Source: Ferrimonas senticii DSM 18821 (GTDB lineage Bacteria > Pseudomonadota > Gammaproteobacteria > Enterobacterales > Shewanellaceae). Taken from it: a stretch of DNA of 64,000 bases. The DNA lies in the NCBI RefSeq assembly GCF_000422665.1, contig NZ_AUGM01000004.1, positions 124,001-188,000 on the forward strand. The letters run 5' to 3'. The notes beneath the pieces were generated by a model. The model was not told the origin of the DNA. It did not search any database and saw only the letters and a list, made by a program, of their open reading frames with translations. Positions 27,805 to 37,050 of this stretch are shown piece after piece. Position 1 is the stretch's first letter, and every line of letters starts with the position of its first letter. A program made the position numbers and the translations under genes.

Positions 27805-28689
27805 TTAGCGTTTCGAGCGCCACAGCGGCAGCAGTGCCGACAGCATTAGTACCGCGATGCCAAGCACACCGACGCAGTTTGGCAGTTCGTGGAATAGGCC
27901 ATAACCGAGGCCGATGGCAAACAGCATCTTGCTGTAGCCGACGTTGCTCACCACATTGGCGGGCGCTTTTTGATAGGCGCTGACCCCCAGCCCGGTGGCT
28001 AGCGCCGATACCAAACCGATCAGCCCAAGACCTAACAGTTCATGAATAGTTGGCGTCTGCCATTGGCTGAGCGCGAACGGCAGCACCAGCAGTCCCACCG
28101 CTGCCGCTTGATAGGTCATTAGGGTGGTTTTGCTGTGCACTTGGCTTAAGTGACGAACGCAGCTGGCGGCGCCGGCTCCGCCCAGTGCCGCTAACAGACC
28201 AGCGCCAATATAGAGGCTGTCGGTCAGGGCGAATGTCGGCTGGGTGATCAGCATTACCCCAATAAAGCCGACGGCGATGGTTAATACCCGCTGGCGGCTG
28301 ATCGACTCGTTTAGCCACAGTTTGGCGATCAGCGCCACAAACAGCACCCCAGTAAAGCCCAGAGCAGTAGCGTCGGCCAGTGGCAGGTTGCTGAACGCGA
28401 TAAAGCCAAAGTACAGCGACATCAAGGCGGTGATGATCCGCAGGCCATGCAGTGGCAGCGATTTGGGCCGCCACAAGTCTTGGCCGAAGCGCCGGATCAG
28501 CGGCAGTAACAGCAGCAGAAACACCAGTTGCCGACACAGCAGAATTTGCAGCAGCGACAGCTGCGCCGCCAATTGCTTGACCAGCGCCCCCTCCAGCACA
28601 AACAACAGATTGGAACCCAGTGCCAGTATCACTCCAAGTTGCAGCGGCGACAGTCGCTGGCAGTGGTTTTTTAACGCCGTTAACGACAT
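27805..28689 (-). CDS. EamA/DMT family transporter
   Basis: A 294-residue protein with ten predicted TM helices in two EamA repeats (LADATALGFTGVLFVALIA in the first; PANVVSNVGYSKMLFAIG in the second). The family exports or imports amino acids and metabolites; the substrate is unknown. ATG 28689 follows GGGGGAG. A further in-frame codon at 28761 is discounted because it lacks a ribosome site. Followed by a MerR gene. Confidence 0.88.
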   Translation of the reverse strand: MSLTALKNHCQRLSPLQLGVILALGSNLLFVLEGALVKQLAAQLSLLQILLCRQLVFLLLLLPLIRRFGQDLWRPKSLPLHGLRIITALMSLYFGFIAFSNLPLADATALGFTGVLFVALIAKLWLNESISRQRVLTIAVGFIGVMLITQPTFALTDSLYIGAGLLAALGGAGAASCVRHLSQVHSKTTLMTYQAAAVGLLVLPFALSQWQTPTIHELLGLGLIGLVSALATGLGVSAYQKAPANVVSNVGYSKMLFAIGLGYGLFHELPNCVGVLGIAVLMLSALLPLWRSKR

Positions 28690-28782
28690 CGGTTTATCTC
28701 CCCCAAACCCATAAAGGGGCGAGACGGTAAAGGTGACACTGGTAGACGGGTCAACGCCCAAGAGCTTCAGTTAATAGTTTTT

Positions 28783-28832
28783 AGCTATCAGCTATCAGCT
28801 ATCAGCTATCAGCTATCAGCTATCAGTTGTCA
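28783..28832. repeat. Heptanucleotide tandem repeat (AGCTATC)x6 plus degenerate units
   Basis: Six perfect AGCTATC units (28783-28824), then AGTTGTC and AGTTAGTC. AGTTGTC is the reverse complement of the TGACAAC unit in register, so this array belongs to the same AGYTRTC family. Confidence 0.93.
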
Positions 28833-28869
28833 GTTAGTCGTGAGTAGTTGCTCAGCGGGATGGGATTGG

Positions 28870-29050
28870 TTACTTCGCGGTGCTGTTGCTGTTACTAACC
28901 GCTAATGACTATCAACTGATTACTTCGTGGTGCTGTTGCTGTTACTAACCGCTAATGACTATCAACTGATTACTTCGTGGTGCTGTTGCTGTTACTACCG
29001 CTAATGACTATCAACTGATTACTGTGTGGTGCTGTTGCTCTTACTAACCG
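28870..29050. repeat. 50-bp direct tandem repeat, about 3.6 copies
   Basis: The unit begins TTACTTCGTGGTGCTGTTGC. Copies start at 28870, 28920, 28970 (49 bp, one base lost) and 29019 (partial, diverged). Copies 1 and 2 are almost identical. It fills the gap between EamA and napD with no coding capacity. Confidence 0.93.
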
Positions 29051-29181
29051 CGAATTATTACCCACTGTTCACAACGTTGGCCGCGCTTTCTGATCTTGCT
29101 CTTACTAACGACTAAATACTGATAACTGCCATCGCTATAACTGCTTATTTAGAAAGGCATTTCACTTGCATGTTAGGTATT

Positions 29182-29201
29182 TGTGACAACCTTTTCATAA
29201 C
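29182..29201 (+). promoter_or_regulatory. CRP/FNR-like half-site upstream of nap operon 1
   Basis: TGTGA (29182-29186), then N6 and TTTCA: a good left half and poor right half of a CRP site. The same TGTGA stands at exactly the same distance (23 bp) before the 7-2-7 site in nap operon 2. Confidence 0.5.
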
Positions 29202-29209
29202 AATTCTAA

Positions 29210-29225
29210 TACCCCATAAGGGGTA
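29210..29225. promoter_or_regulatory. NarP/NarL 7-2-7 site upstream of nap operon 1
   Basis: TACCCCA-TA-AGGGGTA: two inverted heptamers fitting TACYYMT with 2-bp spacing, the arrangement bound by NarP and NarL. It ends 61 bp before napD. Confidence 0.75.
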
Positions 29226-29286
29226 GTTGCATGGGCGTTGCTCAGGCAGATACTGAGGGTGTTTTTTCACACGGTAAGGTAAGGGA

Positions 29287-29550
29287 ATGGATCAGGAATA
29301 TCACGTCGTAAGCCTGGTGGTACACGCTAATCCGGCGCAGCAGCAACTGGTTGAGCAACAACTGGCACAGCAGCCGCACGCCGAAGTGGTGACCGCCACC
29401 GAGGATGGCAGATACGTGGTGGTGATCGACGGCGACACTCGCCAACAGGTGCTGGATGACATCGAAGCCGTACAGCAGTTTGAAGGGGTGATCTCCACCG
29501 CCTTGGCTTACCACCAAGTTGAGCAACTACAGAGCGAGAATGCCCAATGA
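29287..29550 (+). CDS. napD: NapD chaperone, operon 1
   Basis: An 87-residue cytoplasmic chaperone with a ferredoxin-like fold: [21 protein letters not shown] and [13 protein letters not shown] are the family's conserved ends. NapD binds the NapA Tat signal and holds it until the molybdenum cofactor is inserted. ATG 29287 follows AAGG. The stop overlaps the napA start (ATGA). Confidence 0.95.
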   Translation: MDQEYHVVSLVVHANPAQQQLVEQQLAQQPHAEVVTATEDGRYVVVIDGDTRQQVLDDIEAVQQFEGVISTALAYHQVEQLQSENAQ

Positions 29551-32045
29551 GTATTAGTCGTCGCGATTTTATCAAAGCCAATGCCGCGGTTGCCGCGGCG
29601 ACCGCCGTGGGAGCCGCCATCCCAGTATCGGTGGCCAACGCTGCCACTGCCGGCACCTCTAACATCAAGTGGGATAAAGCCCCATGCCGCTTCTGCGGTA
29701 CCGGCTGTTCGATCCTAATCGGCACCCAAAATGGCAAGGTGGTGGCCTCCAAAGGCGATCCGGAGTCTCCGGTTAACCAAGGCCTTGCTTGTGTGAAAGG
29801 CTACTTCCTGCCGAAGATCATGTACGGCGAAGACCGTCTGACCGCGCCGCTGCTGCGGATGAAAAATGGCCAGTTCGATAAGTCTGGTACCCTGCAGCCG
29901 GTCACTTGGGATACCGCCTTTGATGTGATGGCCGACAAATGGAAAGCCGCCCTGAAAGCCAAAGGCCCAACCTCGGTGGGGATGTTTGGTTCTGGCCAAT
30001 GGACCGTTTGGGACGGCTACGTTGCCGCCAAGATGATGAAGGCCGGTTTCCGGACCAATAACATTGATCCGAACGCCCGCCACTGTATGGCGTCGGCGGT
30101 AGTGGGCTTTATGCGCGCCTTCGGTATCGATGAGCCAATGGGCTGTTACGACGACATCGAACACGCCGATGCCTTTGTGCTGTGGGGCGCTAACCCAGCG
30201 GAAGCGCATCCAGTATTGTGGTCGCGTTTGAGCAAGCGCCGTCTGGGTCACCCAGGTTGCACCGTGCATGCACTGTCCACCTATGAAAACCGCTGCTTCG
30301 ACTTGTCTGACAACAAGATGATCTTTAAGCCGCATTCCGACTTGGTGATCCTTAACTTCTTGGCCAACTACATCATTCAAAACGATGCGGTTAACAAAGA
30401 CTTTGTCAGCAAGCACACCAAGTTTGCCGAAGCGACTCCAGACATCGGTTACGGCCTGCGTCCAGAGCACCCACTGCAGCAGAAAGCCAAGAATCCAGAC
30501 AACGGCAAGATGACGCCGATGAGCTTCGAGCAGTACGCCAAGTTCCTTGAACCGTACACCCTCGAGCATGCGGTAGAGATGTCCGGGGTACCGGCCGAGC
30601 AACTGCTGCAGTTGGCCAAGCTGTACGCCGATCCAACCAAGAAGATCATGTCGCTGTGGTGCATGGGCGTGAACCAGCACGTTCGCGGCGTGTGGGCCAA
30701 CAACTCGATCTACAACCTGCACCTGCTGACCGGCAAGATCTCCGAGCCTGGCAACAGCCCATTCTCGCTGACTGGCCAGCCATCCGCTTGTGGTACCGCC
30801 CGTGAAGTGGGCACCTTTGCCCACCGTTTGCCAGCCGACATGGTGGTGATGAACGAGAAACACCGTGATATCACCGAGAAACGCTGGCAGCTGCCAAAAG
30901 GCACCATTCCAGCTAAGCCGGGCTACCACGCCACCTTGCAGAGCCGGATGCTGAAAGACGGCAAGTTGAATGTGTACTGGACTCAGACCACCAACAACCT
31001 GCAGGCCGGGCCGAACATCAACCAAGAGACCCTGCCGGGCTTCTTGAATCCACAAAACTTCATCATCGTTTCCGACGCCTACCCAACTGTGACCGCGTTG
31101 GCGGCGGATCTGGTGTTGCCAACCGCGATGTGGATTGAAAAAGAGGGCGCTTACGGCAACGCCGAGCGTCGTACCCAGTTCTGGCATCAGATGATCAAAG
31201 CCCCAGGGGCGGCACAATCTGACTTGTGGCAGATGTTGGAGTTCTCCAAGCGCTTCCAGATGGAAGAGGTATGGCCGGAAGAGTTGCTGGCGCAAGCGCC
31301 GCAGTACCGTGGCAAGAGCATGTATGAGGTGCTGTTTGCCAACGGCGTGGTCGACAAGTTCCCACTGTCAGACTGTAAAGGGCCAATCCACGACGAGAGC
31401 AAGCACTTTGGCTTCTACGTTCACAAAGGTCTGTTTGAAGAGTACGCCGCCTTTGGCCGTGGCCATCAGCACGATCTCGACAGCTTCGACGTCTACCACC
31501 AGACCCGTGGTAAACGTTGGCCGGTGATCAATGGCCAAGAGACCAAGTGGCGCTTTAAAGATGGCTTAGATCCGTACGCCAAAGCCGGCAGCGACTTTGA
31601 TTTTTACGGCAAGCCAGATGGCAAGGCGCTGATTATCGCCAACCCATACGAGCCGCCAGCGGAGATGCCGGATGCCGAGCACGATCTGTGGTTGTGTACC
31701 GGTCGGATCTTGGAGCATTGGCACACTGCCTCGATGACTGGCCGGGTGCCAGAGCTGAAGCGGGCGATGAACTCCGCCAAGGTGTACATGCACCCACAAG
31801 ATGCCGCTAAGCGTGGTTTGGCTAACGGTGACGAGGCTGTGGTGTCGAACTCTCGTGGTGAGATCCGCATTCGAGTGGAAACCAAAGGCCGTAACAAGCC
31901 GCCGGTAGGAGTGGTGTTTATCCCATTCTTTGATGCGCGGGCGCTGGTGAACAAGCTGATTCTGGACGCGGTTGATCCGCTCTCGAAAGAGACCGATTTC
32001 AAGAAGTGCCCAGTGAAAATCGTTAAAGCATCGGCCGAGGCCTAA
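29547..32045 (+). CDS. napA: Periplasmic nitrate reductase NapA, operon 1
   Basis: An 832-residue catalytic subunit of normal length. Tat signal [15 protein letters not shown] with cleavage near residue 33; 4Fe-4S ligands Cys47, Cys50, Cys54 and Cys82 (CRFCGTGC and LACVKGYF); the molybdenum-ligand Cys in [10 protein letters not shown]. It reduces nitrate to nitrite in the periplasm using bis-MGD. Electrons come through NapB. Very similar to NapA of operon 2. Confidence 0.97.
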   Translation: MSISRRDFIKANAAVAAATAVGAAIPVSVANAATAGTSNIKWDKAPCRFCGTGCSILIGTQNGKVVASKGDPESPVNQGLACVKGYFLPKIMYGEDRLTAPLLRMKNGQFDKSGTLQPVTWDTAFDVMADKWKAALKAKGPTSVGMFGSGQWTVWDGYVAAKMMKAGFRTNNIDPNARHCMASAVVGFMRAFGIDEPMGCYDDIEHADAFVLWGANPAEAHPVLWSRLSKRRLGHPGCTVHALSTYENRCFDLSDNKMIFKPHSDLVILNFLANYIIQNDAVNKDFVSKHTKFAEATPDIGYGLRPEHPLQQKAKNPDNGKMTPMSFEQYAKFLEPYTLEHAVEMSGVPAEQLLQLAKLYADPTKKIMSLWCMGVNQHVRGVWANNSIYNLHLLTGKISEPGNSPFSLTGQPSACGTAREVGTFAHRLPADMVVMNEKHRDITEKRWQLPKGTIPAKPGYHATLQSRMLKDGKLNVYWTQTTNNLQAGPNINQETLPGFLNPQNFIIVSDAYPTVTALAADLVLPTAMWIEKEGAYGNAERRTQFWHQMIKAPGAAQSDLWQMLEFSKRFQMEEVWPEELLAQAPQYRGKSMYEVLFANGVVDKFPLSDCKGPIHDESKHFGFYVHKGLFEEYAAFGRGHQHDLDSFDVYHQTRGKRWPVINGQETKWRFKDGLDPYAKAGSDFDFYGKPDGKALIIANPYEPPAEMPDAEHDLWLCTGRILEHWHTASMTGRVPELKRAMNSAKVYMHPQDAAKRGLANGDEAVVSNSRGEIRIRVETKGRNKPPVGVVFIPFFDARALVNKLILDAVDPLSKETDFKKCPVKIVKASAEA

Positions 32046-32055
32046 GGAGAGCAAC

Positions 32056-32472
32056 ATGAACAAGTTACTGTTAACCGCTGGTGCCGTTGCCATCTTGCTG
32101 TCCGGCTGCAGCATGACCGAAAGCGCTCAGGTAGAAGCCCCGAAAGGGATGCGTGATGGGGCTGCTCCGGCGGTAACCATGGCTGCCGGCCCGGCGCCGG
32201 TGTACCCAAAGAAAGCGGCAACCGCCGCGCGCAATTGGGATGGGCAGCCACCGGTGATCCCGCACGATTACAAGCGGCCTATTACCACCAAGCGCAACAG
32301 CTGCACCAGCTGTCACAAAGCGCCGGTGGCTGGCAAGACCGCCAAGATCACCGCAACCCATGCCAGCCACTATGAGGCCAATGGCAAGTTGAACAACCTG
32401 TTCTACAACTGCACCGCCTGTCACGTTGCCCAAGCGGACAACGTTAAACCGGCGATTGGTAACCTGTTTTAA
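32056..32472 (+). CDS. napB: NapB diheme cytochrome, operon 1, predicted lipoprotein
   Basis: A 138-residue electron-transfer subunit with two heme c motifs, CTSCH and CTACH, and the NapB segment RNWDGQPPVIPHDY. The signal ends in a lipobox LLSGC, so it is predicted to be lipid-anchored; E. coli NapB is soluble. It lies 10 bp after napA; a terminator follows. No napC, napG or napH is present, so electrons must come from a quinol dehydrogenase elsewhere, perhaps CymA-like. Confidence 0.93.
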   Translation: MNKLLLTAGAVAILLSGCSMTESAQVEAPKGMRDGAAPAVTMAAGPAPVYPKKAATAARNWDGQPPVIPHDYKRPITTKRNSCTSCHKAPVAGKTAKITATHASHYEANGKLNNLFYNCTACHVAQADNVKPAIGNLF

Positions 32473-32489
32473 GGTTGCTGGTTAGGATC

Positions 32490-32519
32490 AAAGGGTCACC
32501 GCAAGGTGGCCCTTTTTTT
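32490..32519 (+). terminator. Terminator of nap operon 1
   Basis: AAGGGTCACC GCAA GGTGGCCCTT followed by T7. It shows that operon 2 needs its own promoter. Confidence 0.9.
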
Positions 32520-32526
32520 ATCGGCG

Positions 32527-32670
32527 ACCAGTCATTAGTTATCAGTATTGATAGTAATTAGTCGTTAGTTATCAGTATTGATAGTAATTAGTTGTTAGTT
32601 ATCAGTGATTAGTAAGAGCCAGAGCTAGAGGTTAGAGGTTAGAGGTTGGGGTCGACTGAGTTTTGCTCTT
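32527..32670. repeat. Degenerate heptamer-type repeat region
   Basis: Direct repeats of TTAGTTATCAGT and of AGTATTGATAGTAATTAG, then AGAGGTT repeated three times. It belongs to the AGYTRTC-like intergenic filler and has no coding capacity. Confidence 0.7.
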
Positions 32671-32686
32671 CTCAAAAACTACTGAC

Positions 32687-32728
32687 TGACAACTGACAAC
32701 TGACAACTGACAACTGACAACTGACAAC
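32687..32728. repeat. Heptanucleotide tandem repeat (TGACAAC)x6
   Basis: Six perfect units, preceded by a partial TGAC as at 25300 and 53775. Confidence 0.95.
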
Positions 32729-32817
32729 TAACTACTGTGACGGCCAACTAAGCGTTGTGGCGTCCCACACAAATTCACGGCTGTGCAGAAAAGAGTTTCA
32801 AAAGCGTGAGTTGGATC

Positions 32818-32837
32818 TGTGAGCAACTTCTCTCGTG
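32818..32837 (+). promoter_or_regulatory. CRP/FNR-like half-site upstream of nap operon 2
   Basis: TGTGA at 32818-32822 with a poor right half. It is 23 bp before the 7-2-7 site, identical to operon 1. Confidence 0.45.
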
Positions 32838-32845
32838 AACGGCAT

Positions 32846-32861
32846 TACTCCCAACGGGGTA
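32846..32861. promoter_or_regulatory. NarP/NarL 7-2-7 site upstream of nap operon 2
   Basis: TACTCCC-AA-CGGGGTA, inverted heptamers at 2-bp spacing, ending 62 bp before the napD start. The arms are less perfect than in operon 1 but the geometry is kept. Confidence 0.65.
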
Positions 32862-32923
32862 TAGAGCAAGCGTTCGCCACAGGTCGATACTCGCTGCCTA
32901 ATTAATCTGATAAGGCATTGATT

Positions 32924-33196
32924 GTGGGACAACATCCTCAAGAGTTGCACGTTGCCAGTTTGGTGGTGCACGCCAATCCAAGCAAACATCTGCAGGTGCA
33001 GCAGCAGATCGCGACACTGGCTAACGCAGAACTGGTTAGTCAAACCGACGATCACCGCTACATCGTGGTGCTGGACGGCGACAATCGTCAGCAACTGTTG
33101 GACAGCATCGAAGCGCTGCAGCAGTTCGATGGAGTGATCTCCACTGCCCTTGCCTATCACCAAGTTGAATCTGTAGAGAGCGAGAACGCCGCATGA
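32924..33196 (+). CDS. napD: NapD chaperone, operon 2
   Basis: A 90-residue paralog of the NapD at 29287 ([19 protein letters not shown]; the C-terminal [14 protein letters not shown] is shared). GTG 32924 is chosen because TAAGG stands 8 bp upstream; the TTG at 32918 would be too close. The stop overlaps napA (ATGA), as in operon 1. Confidence 0.92.
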   Translation: MGQHPQELHVASLVVHANPSKHLQVQQQIATLANAELVSQTDDHRYIVVLDGDNRQQLLDSIEALQQFDGVISTALAYHQVESVESENAA

Positions 33197-35697
33197 GCAT
33201 CAGTCGTCGCGATTTTCTAAAAGCCAATGCCGCCGTTGCTGCCGCTACCGCCGTTGGCGCCACCCTGCCTGTAACCATGGTGGAAGCCGCCGAAGCCGGT
33301 GAATCAAAACTGAAGTGGCAAAAAGCCGCTTGCCGATTCTGTGGCACCGGTTGTTCAATCATGGTCGGTACCGAAAACGATCGGGTGGTGGCCACTAAAG
33401 GCGATCCGGAATCCCCAGTAAACCAAGGTTTGGCCTGTATCAAAGGCTACTTCCTGCCGAAGATCATGTACGGGCAGGATCGCCTAAGCCAGCCACTGCT
33501 ACGGATGAAGAACGGCCAGTTCGATAAATCCGGCAGCCTGCAGCCTGTCACTTGGGAACACGCCTTTGAGGTGATGGCCTCTAAGTGGAAAACCGCACTG
33601 AAGAAAAAGGGCCCAACCTCCGTTGGTATGTTCGGCTCGGGCCAATGGACCATCTGGGAAGGCTACGCCGCCTCCAAGCTGATGAAAGCTGGCTTTCGCT
33701 CCAACAACATCGATCCTAATGCCCGCCACTGTATGGCATCGGCGGTAGTGGGCTTTATGCGCACCTTCGGCATCGATGAGCCAATGGGCTGTTACGACGA
33801 TTTCGAGCACGCCGACGCGTTTGTGCTGTGGGGCTCGAACGCCGCCGAGATGCACCCGATCCTGTGGTCGCGGATGTCCAACCGTCGCTTAAGCCACAAA
33901 GGCACCAGCATTCACACCCTGTCGACTTACGAGAACCGCAGCTTCGAGTTGACCGACAACAAGATGGTGATGAAGCCGCAGTCGGATCTGGTGATCCTTA
34001 ACTACATCGCCAACTACATCATCGAAAACGATGCGGTAAACCACGACTTCGTTACCAAGCACACCAAGTTTGCCGAAGCGACCCCGGACATCGGCTACGG
34101 CCTGCGTCCAGAGCACCCAGCAGAGCAAGCGGCTAAGAACCCGGGCAATGGCAAAACTAAGCCGATGAGCTTTGCTGAGTACGCCGAGTATTTGAAGCCA
34201 TACACCTTGGAGTACGCGGCGCAGATGTCTGGCGTTGACGCCGACAAACTGGAAGCGCTGGCTAAGGTGTACGCCGATCCGAAGCAGAAGGTGATGTCGC
34301 TGTGGTGTATGGGCATCAACCAGCACACCCGTGGTGTTTGGGCTAACAACTCGATCTACAACCTGCACTTGCTGACCGGCAAGATCTCCGAGCCAGGCAA
34401 CAGCCCATTCTCGCTGACTGGCCAGCCGTCGGCCTGTGGTACTGCCCGTGAAGTGGGTACTTTTGCCCACCGTTTGCCGGCGGACATGGTGGTGGCCAAT
34501 CCAAAACACCGCGAGTTCACCGAAGCCAAGTGGCAGCTGCCAAAAGGCACCATTCCAGCCAAGCCGGGTTACCACGCGGTGGCGCAGAGCCGTGCTCTGA
34601 AAGATGGCGATCTGAACGTGTATTGGACCATGTGTACCAACAACATGCAGGCCGGGCCGAACATCAACGATGAGATCTTGCCGGGCTTCCTAAACCCAGA
34701 GAACTTCATCATCGTTTCCGATCCATACCCAACCGTGACCGCGCTGACCGCCGATCTGGTGCTGCCAACCGCGATGTGGGTTGAGAAAGAGGGCGCCACC
34801 GGTAACGCTGAGCGTCGTACCCAGTTCTGGCATCAGATGGTGAAACCACAACCAGGAGCGAAATCCGACCTGTGGCAGTTGATGGAGTTCTCTAAGCACT
34901 TCACCGTCGAAGAGGTGTGGCCAGCGGAGCTTATCGCCCAGAAGCCGGAATACGCCGGTAAGACCCTGTTCGATGTGCTGTTTGCCAACGGCAAAGTGAA
35001 TAAGTTCGAACGCAGCGAGTGTCAGTCACCGCTGAACGACGAATCCGATCACTTTGGCTTCTACGTGCAAAAGGGCCTGTTTGAAGAGTACGCCGCCTTT
35101 GGTCGCGGCAAAGCCCACGATTTGGCGTCGTTTGAAACCTACCACCAAGTGCGCGGTCTGCGTTGGCCGGTGGTGGATGGCAACGAAACCCGTTGGCGCT
35201 TTAAAGAGGGTCTGGATCCGTATGCCAAAGCCGGCAGCGGTTTTGATTTCTACGGCCACGCCGATGGCAAAGCGGTGATCATCGCCTCGCCATACGAAGC
35301 GCCAGTGGAAGTGCCAAACAGCGAATACGATCTGTGGCTGTCGACCGGTCGAGTGCTGGAGCACTGGCACACCGGTTCTATGACCGCCCGCGTGCCAGAG
35401 TTGAAAAAAGCGATGCCGTACGCCAAGGTCTACATGCACCCACAAGATGCCCAGCAGCGTGGCCTCAGCAACGGCGATGAAGCGCTGGTGTCTAGCCCGC
35501 GCGGCGAAGTGCGGGTGCGGGTGGAAACCAAAGGCCGCAACAAACCGCCGGTCGGTTTGGTGTTTATCCCATTCTTCGACGCCCGGGCGCTGGTCAACAA
35601 GTTGTTGTTGGATGCTACCGATCCGCTATCGAAAGAGACCGACTTTAAGAAGTGTCCGGTGAAGATTGTTAAAGCCCCAATGGTTGCGAAGGCGTAA
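33193..35697 (+). CDS. napA: Periplasmic nitrate reductase NapA, operon 2
   Basis: An 834-residue paralog of NapA-1 with the same features: Tat signal [23 protein letters not shown] plus LACIKGYF for the 4Fe-4S cluster, [10 protein letters not shown] for molybdenum. Long stretches are identical to copy 1, but differences are spread along the whole protein, so this is not a very recent duplicate. All catalytic residues are kept, so both enzymes should work. Confidence 0.97.
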   Translation: MSISRRDFLKANAAVAAATAVGATLPVTMVEAAEAGESKLKWQKAACRFCGTGCSIMVGTENDRVVATKGDPESPVNQGLACIKGYFLPKIMYGQDRLSQPLLRMKNGQFDKSGSLQPVTWEHAFEVMASKWKTALKKKGPTSVGMFGSGQWTIWEGYAASKLMKAGFRSNNIDPNARHCMASAVVGFMRTFGIDEPMGCYDDFEHADAFVLWGSNAAEMHPILWSRMSNRRLSHKGTSIHTLSTYENRSFELTDNKMVMKPQSDLVILNYIANYIIENDAVNHDFVTKHTKFAEATPDIGYGLRPEHPAEQAAKNPGNGKTKPMSFAEYAEYLKPYTLEYAAQMSGVDADKLEALAKVYADPKQKVMSLWCMGINQHTRGVWANNSIYNLHLLTGKISEPGNSPFSLTGQPSACGTAREVGTFAHRLPADMVVANPKHREFTEAKWQLPKGTIPAKPGYHAVAQSRALKDGDLNVYWTMCTNNMQAGPNINDEILPGFLNPENFIIVSDPYPTVTALTADLVLPTAMWVEKEGATGNAERRTQFWHQMVKPQPGAKSDLWQLMEFSKHFTVEEVWPAELIAQKPEYAGKTLFDVLFANGKVNKFERSECQSPLNDESDHFGFYVQKGLFEEYAAFGRGKAHDLASFETYHQVRGLRWPVVDGNETRWRFKEGLDPYAKAGSGFDFYGHADGKAVIIASPYEAPVEVPNSEYDLWLSTGRVLEHWHTGSMTARVPELKKAMPYAKVYMHPQDAQQRGLSNGDEALVSSPRGEVRVRVETKGRNKPPVGLVFIPFFDARALVNKLLLDATDPLSKETDFKKCPVKIVKAPMVAKA

Positions 35698-35706
35698 GGA
35701 GAAACC

Positions 35707-36138
35707 ATGAAAAAACCAATGATGGCCGCTTCCTTAGTATTGGCCTCGTCACTGACTTTGGTGGGCTGCTCGCTGTTTCAAGCGGCGGAGCCGTTCGAGG
35801 CGCCACAAGGCTTGCGTCAAGGCACCCCAGTTGCGGCAACCCAAGTGCAAGGTGAGAAGCCGGTGTACCCGAAAAAGGGCGAGATCCTTACCCGTAACTG
35901 GGATGGCCAGCCGCCGCTTATTCCACACGCGGCGGATAAGCCGATGAACCTGAAGCGTAACGGCTGTTTGATGTGCCACAAACCGGCTAAGCCGGGCGCT
36001 AAGCCAGCCAAGGCGACCGCGACCCACGCTTCGCACTTTTTAGACGGTGGCAAGAAACTGAACAACCAGTTCTACAACTGTACTCAGTGTCACGTACCGC
36101 AGTCACAGATTGTGCCGGAAGTGGCTAATAGCTATTAA
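35707..36138 (+). CDS. napB: NapB diheme cytochrome, operon 2, predicted lipoprotein
   Basis: A 143-residue paralog with heme motifs CLMCH and CTQCH, the RNWDGQPPLIPHAA segment and lipobox TLVGC. It is more diverged from NapB-1 than the NapA pair is. It lies 9 bp after napA and ends the operon. Confidence 0.93.
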   Translation: MKKPMMAASLVLASSLTLVGCSLFQAAEPFEAPQGLRQGTPVAATQVQGEKPVYPKKGEILTRNWDGQPPLIPHAADKPMNLKRNGCLMCHKPAKPGAKPAKATATHASHFLDGGKKLNNQFYNCTQCHVPQSQIVPEVANSY

Positions 36139-36213
36139 GAACTGGGCTGCTAAATGCAGCTACGACTTGTAATTATCGAACTCCATCATTAACTCCGATA
36201 ATTGTTAAGCGAC

Positions 36214-36246
36214 AAAACCGACGCAGGCAGGCGTCGGTTTTTTTTT
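36214..36246 (+). terminator. Terminator of nap operon 2
   Basis: AAAACCGACGC AGGCAG GCGTCGGTTTT followed by more T. Confidence 0.92.
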
Positions 36247-36390
36247 ACGCATTTTTCGACAGGTTTTTCGACAAGCGGCCAGTGAATCAAATTCGTCACT
36301 TTGGTGCATTTAAAAGCTTTGTTATGCTGCTCTGCTTATATAGAAATGCAGTTTTTAGCGACTGTAGGTTGCCTAAAGCGAGGGAGTGGC

Positions 36391-36885
36391 ATGCTGGCGT
36401 GGTATCTACTGCACTGTAAAAGTCGCAAGGAACAGGCGGTAGTTTCCTGGTTTGCGGCGCAGGACATCAACACCTTTGTGCCCGAAATTGCGGTGCAAAA
36501 GTTGGTGGCGGGTAAGAAAGTGCAGCGTACCGAAGCGCTGTTTCCGGGTTACCTGTTTGTTCGCTTCGATCCCCACGTTACCCCGTTCGCACGGATCAAC
36601 GGCGCCCCCAATGTCGGTTCGATAGTCCGTACCAATAAGCAGTTGTTGCCGGTGGAAACCTCGTTGGTGGTAAGCCTGCGTGAAGCGCAAAATCGGCGCA
36701 CCGAACCGATGGATGAACTGCCTAAGCGCGGCGATAAGATCCGCATTCATCAAGGCCCATTCGCTAATCTGGAAGCGATTTTCGACGAGCCCGATGGTGA
36801 CAAGCGCAGCATGTTGTTGATTGAGATGATGGGCAAACCGCAGCGATTGTCGCTGGATAACCTCTCCTTCGGGCGGTTACGTTGA
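36391..36885 (+). CDS. rfaH: Transcription antitermination protein RfaH
   Basis: A 164-residue NusG paralog: NGN domain at the start (WYLLHCKSRKEQAVVSWF; LFPGYLFVRFD) and a C-terminal KOW-like part (GDKIRIHQGPFANLEAIFDE). RfaH joins RNA polymerase at ops sites and lets long operons such as LPS or capsule clusters be read through. ATG 36391 follows GAGGGAG. The fold-switching C-terminal domain cannot be confirmed by eye. No ops site was seen in this window. Confidence 0.9.
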   Translation: MLAWYLLHCKSRKEQAVVSWFAAQDINTFVPEIAVQKLVAGKKVQRTEALFPGYLFVRFDPHVTPFARINGAPNVGSIVRTNKQLLPVETSLVVSLREAQNRRTEPMDELPKRGDKIRIHQGPFANLEAIFDEPDGDKRSMLLIEMMGKPQRLSLDNLSFGRLR

Positions 36886-36896
36886 TTGGGTAATAG

Positions 36897-37022
36897 TTTG
36901 ATGTCCAGAATCTGGTCGAGGATAGCGGCTGTCAATCTAGGATTACGATTGAAGGCATAGTGGCTCTACGTCGAAATCGTATGACGAAGAGTGGCAGTTG
37001 CTAGTCCGACTCAGCAAAGGCG
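36897..37022. mobile_element. MITE family A, copy 2 (remnant, right end lost)
   Basis: Homologous to the left and middle of copy 1 (shared runs GGTCGAGGATAGCG, GGATTACGATTGAAGGCATA, TCGAAATCGTATGAC, CTAGTCCG). The left end is diverged and the right end missing. The hairpin arms TAGCGGCTGTCA / TGGCAGTTGCTA still pair with G-T pairs. Confidence 0.75.
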
Positions 37023-37042
37023 CCGGTTGGCGCCTTTGTTGT
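37016..37042. terminator. Terminator between rfaH and the convergent DsbD-like gene
   Basis: AAAGGCGCC GGTT GGCGCCTTT, then a T-rich stretch. It directly joins the end of the MITE remnant. Confidence 0.75.
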
Positions 37043-37050
37043 TTGGGTTA

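Noticed and set aside
29715-31295. Long open frame antisense to napA (526 codons)
   Set aside because: Shadow of the napA coding frame; a similar but shorter shadow occurs in the second napA.
36301-36390. N-terminal extension of rfaH
   Set aside because: The 30 extra residues have no family similarity; ATG 36391 has the ribosome site.
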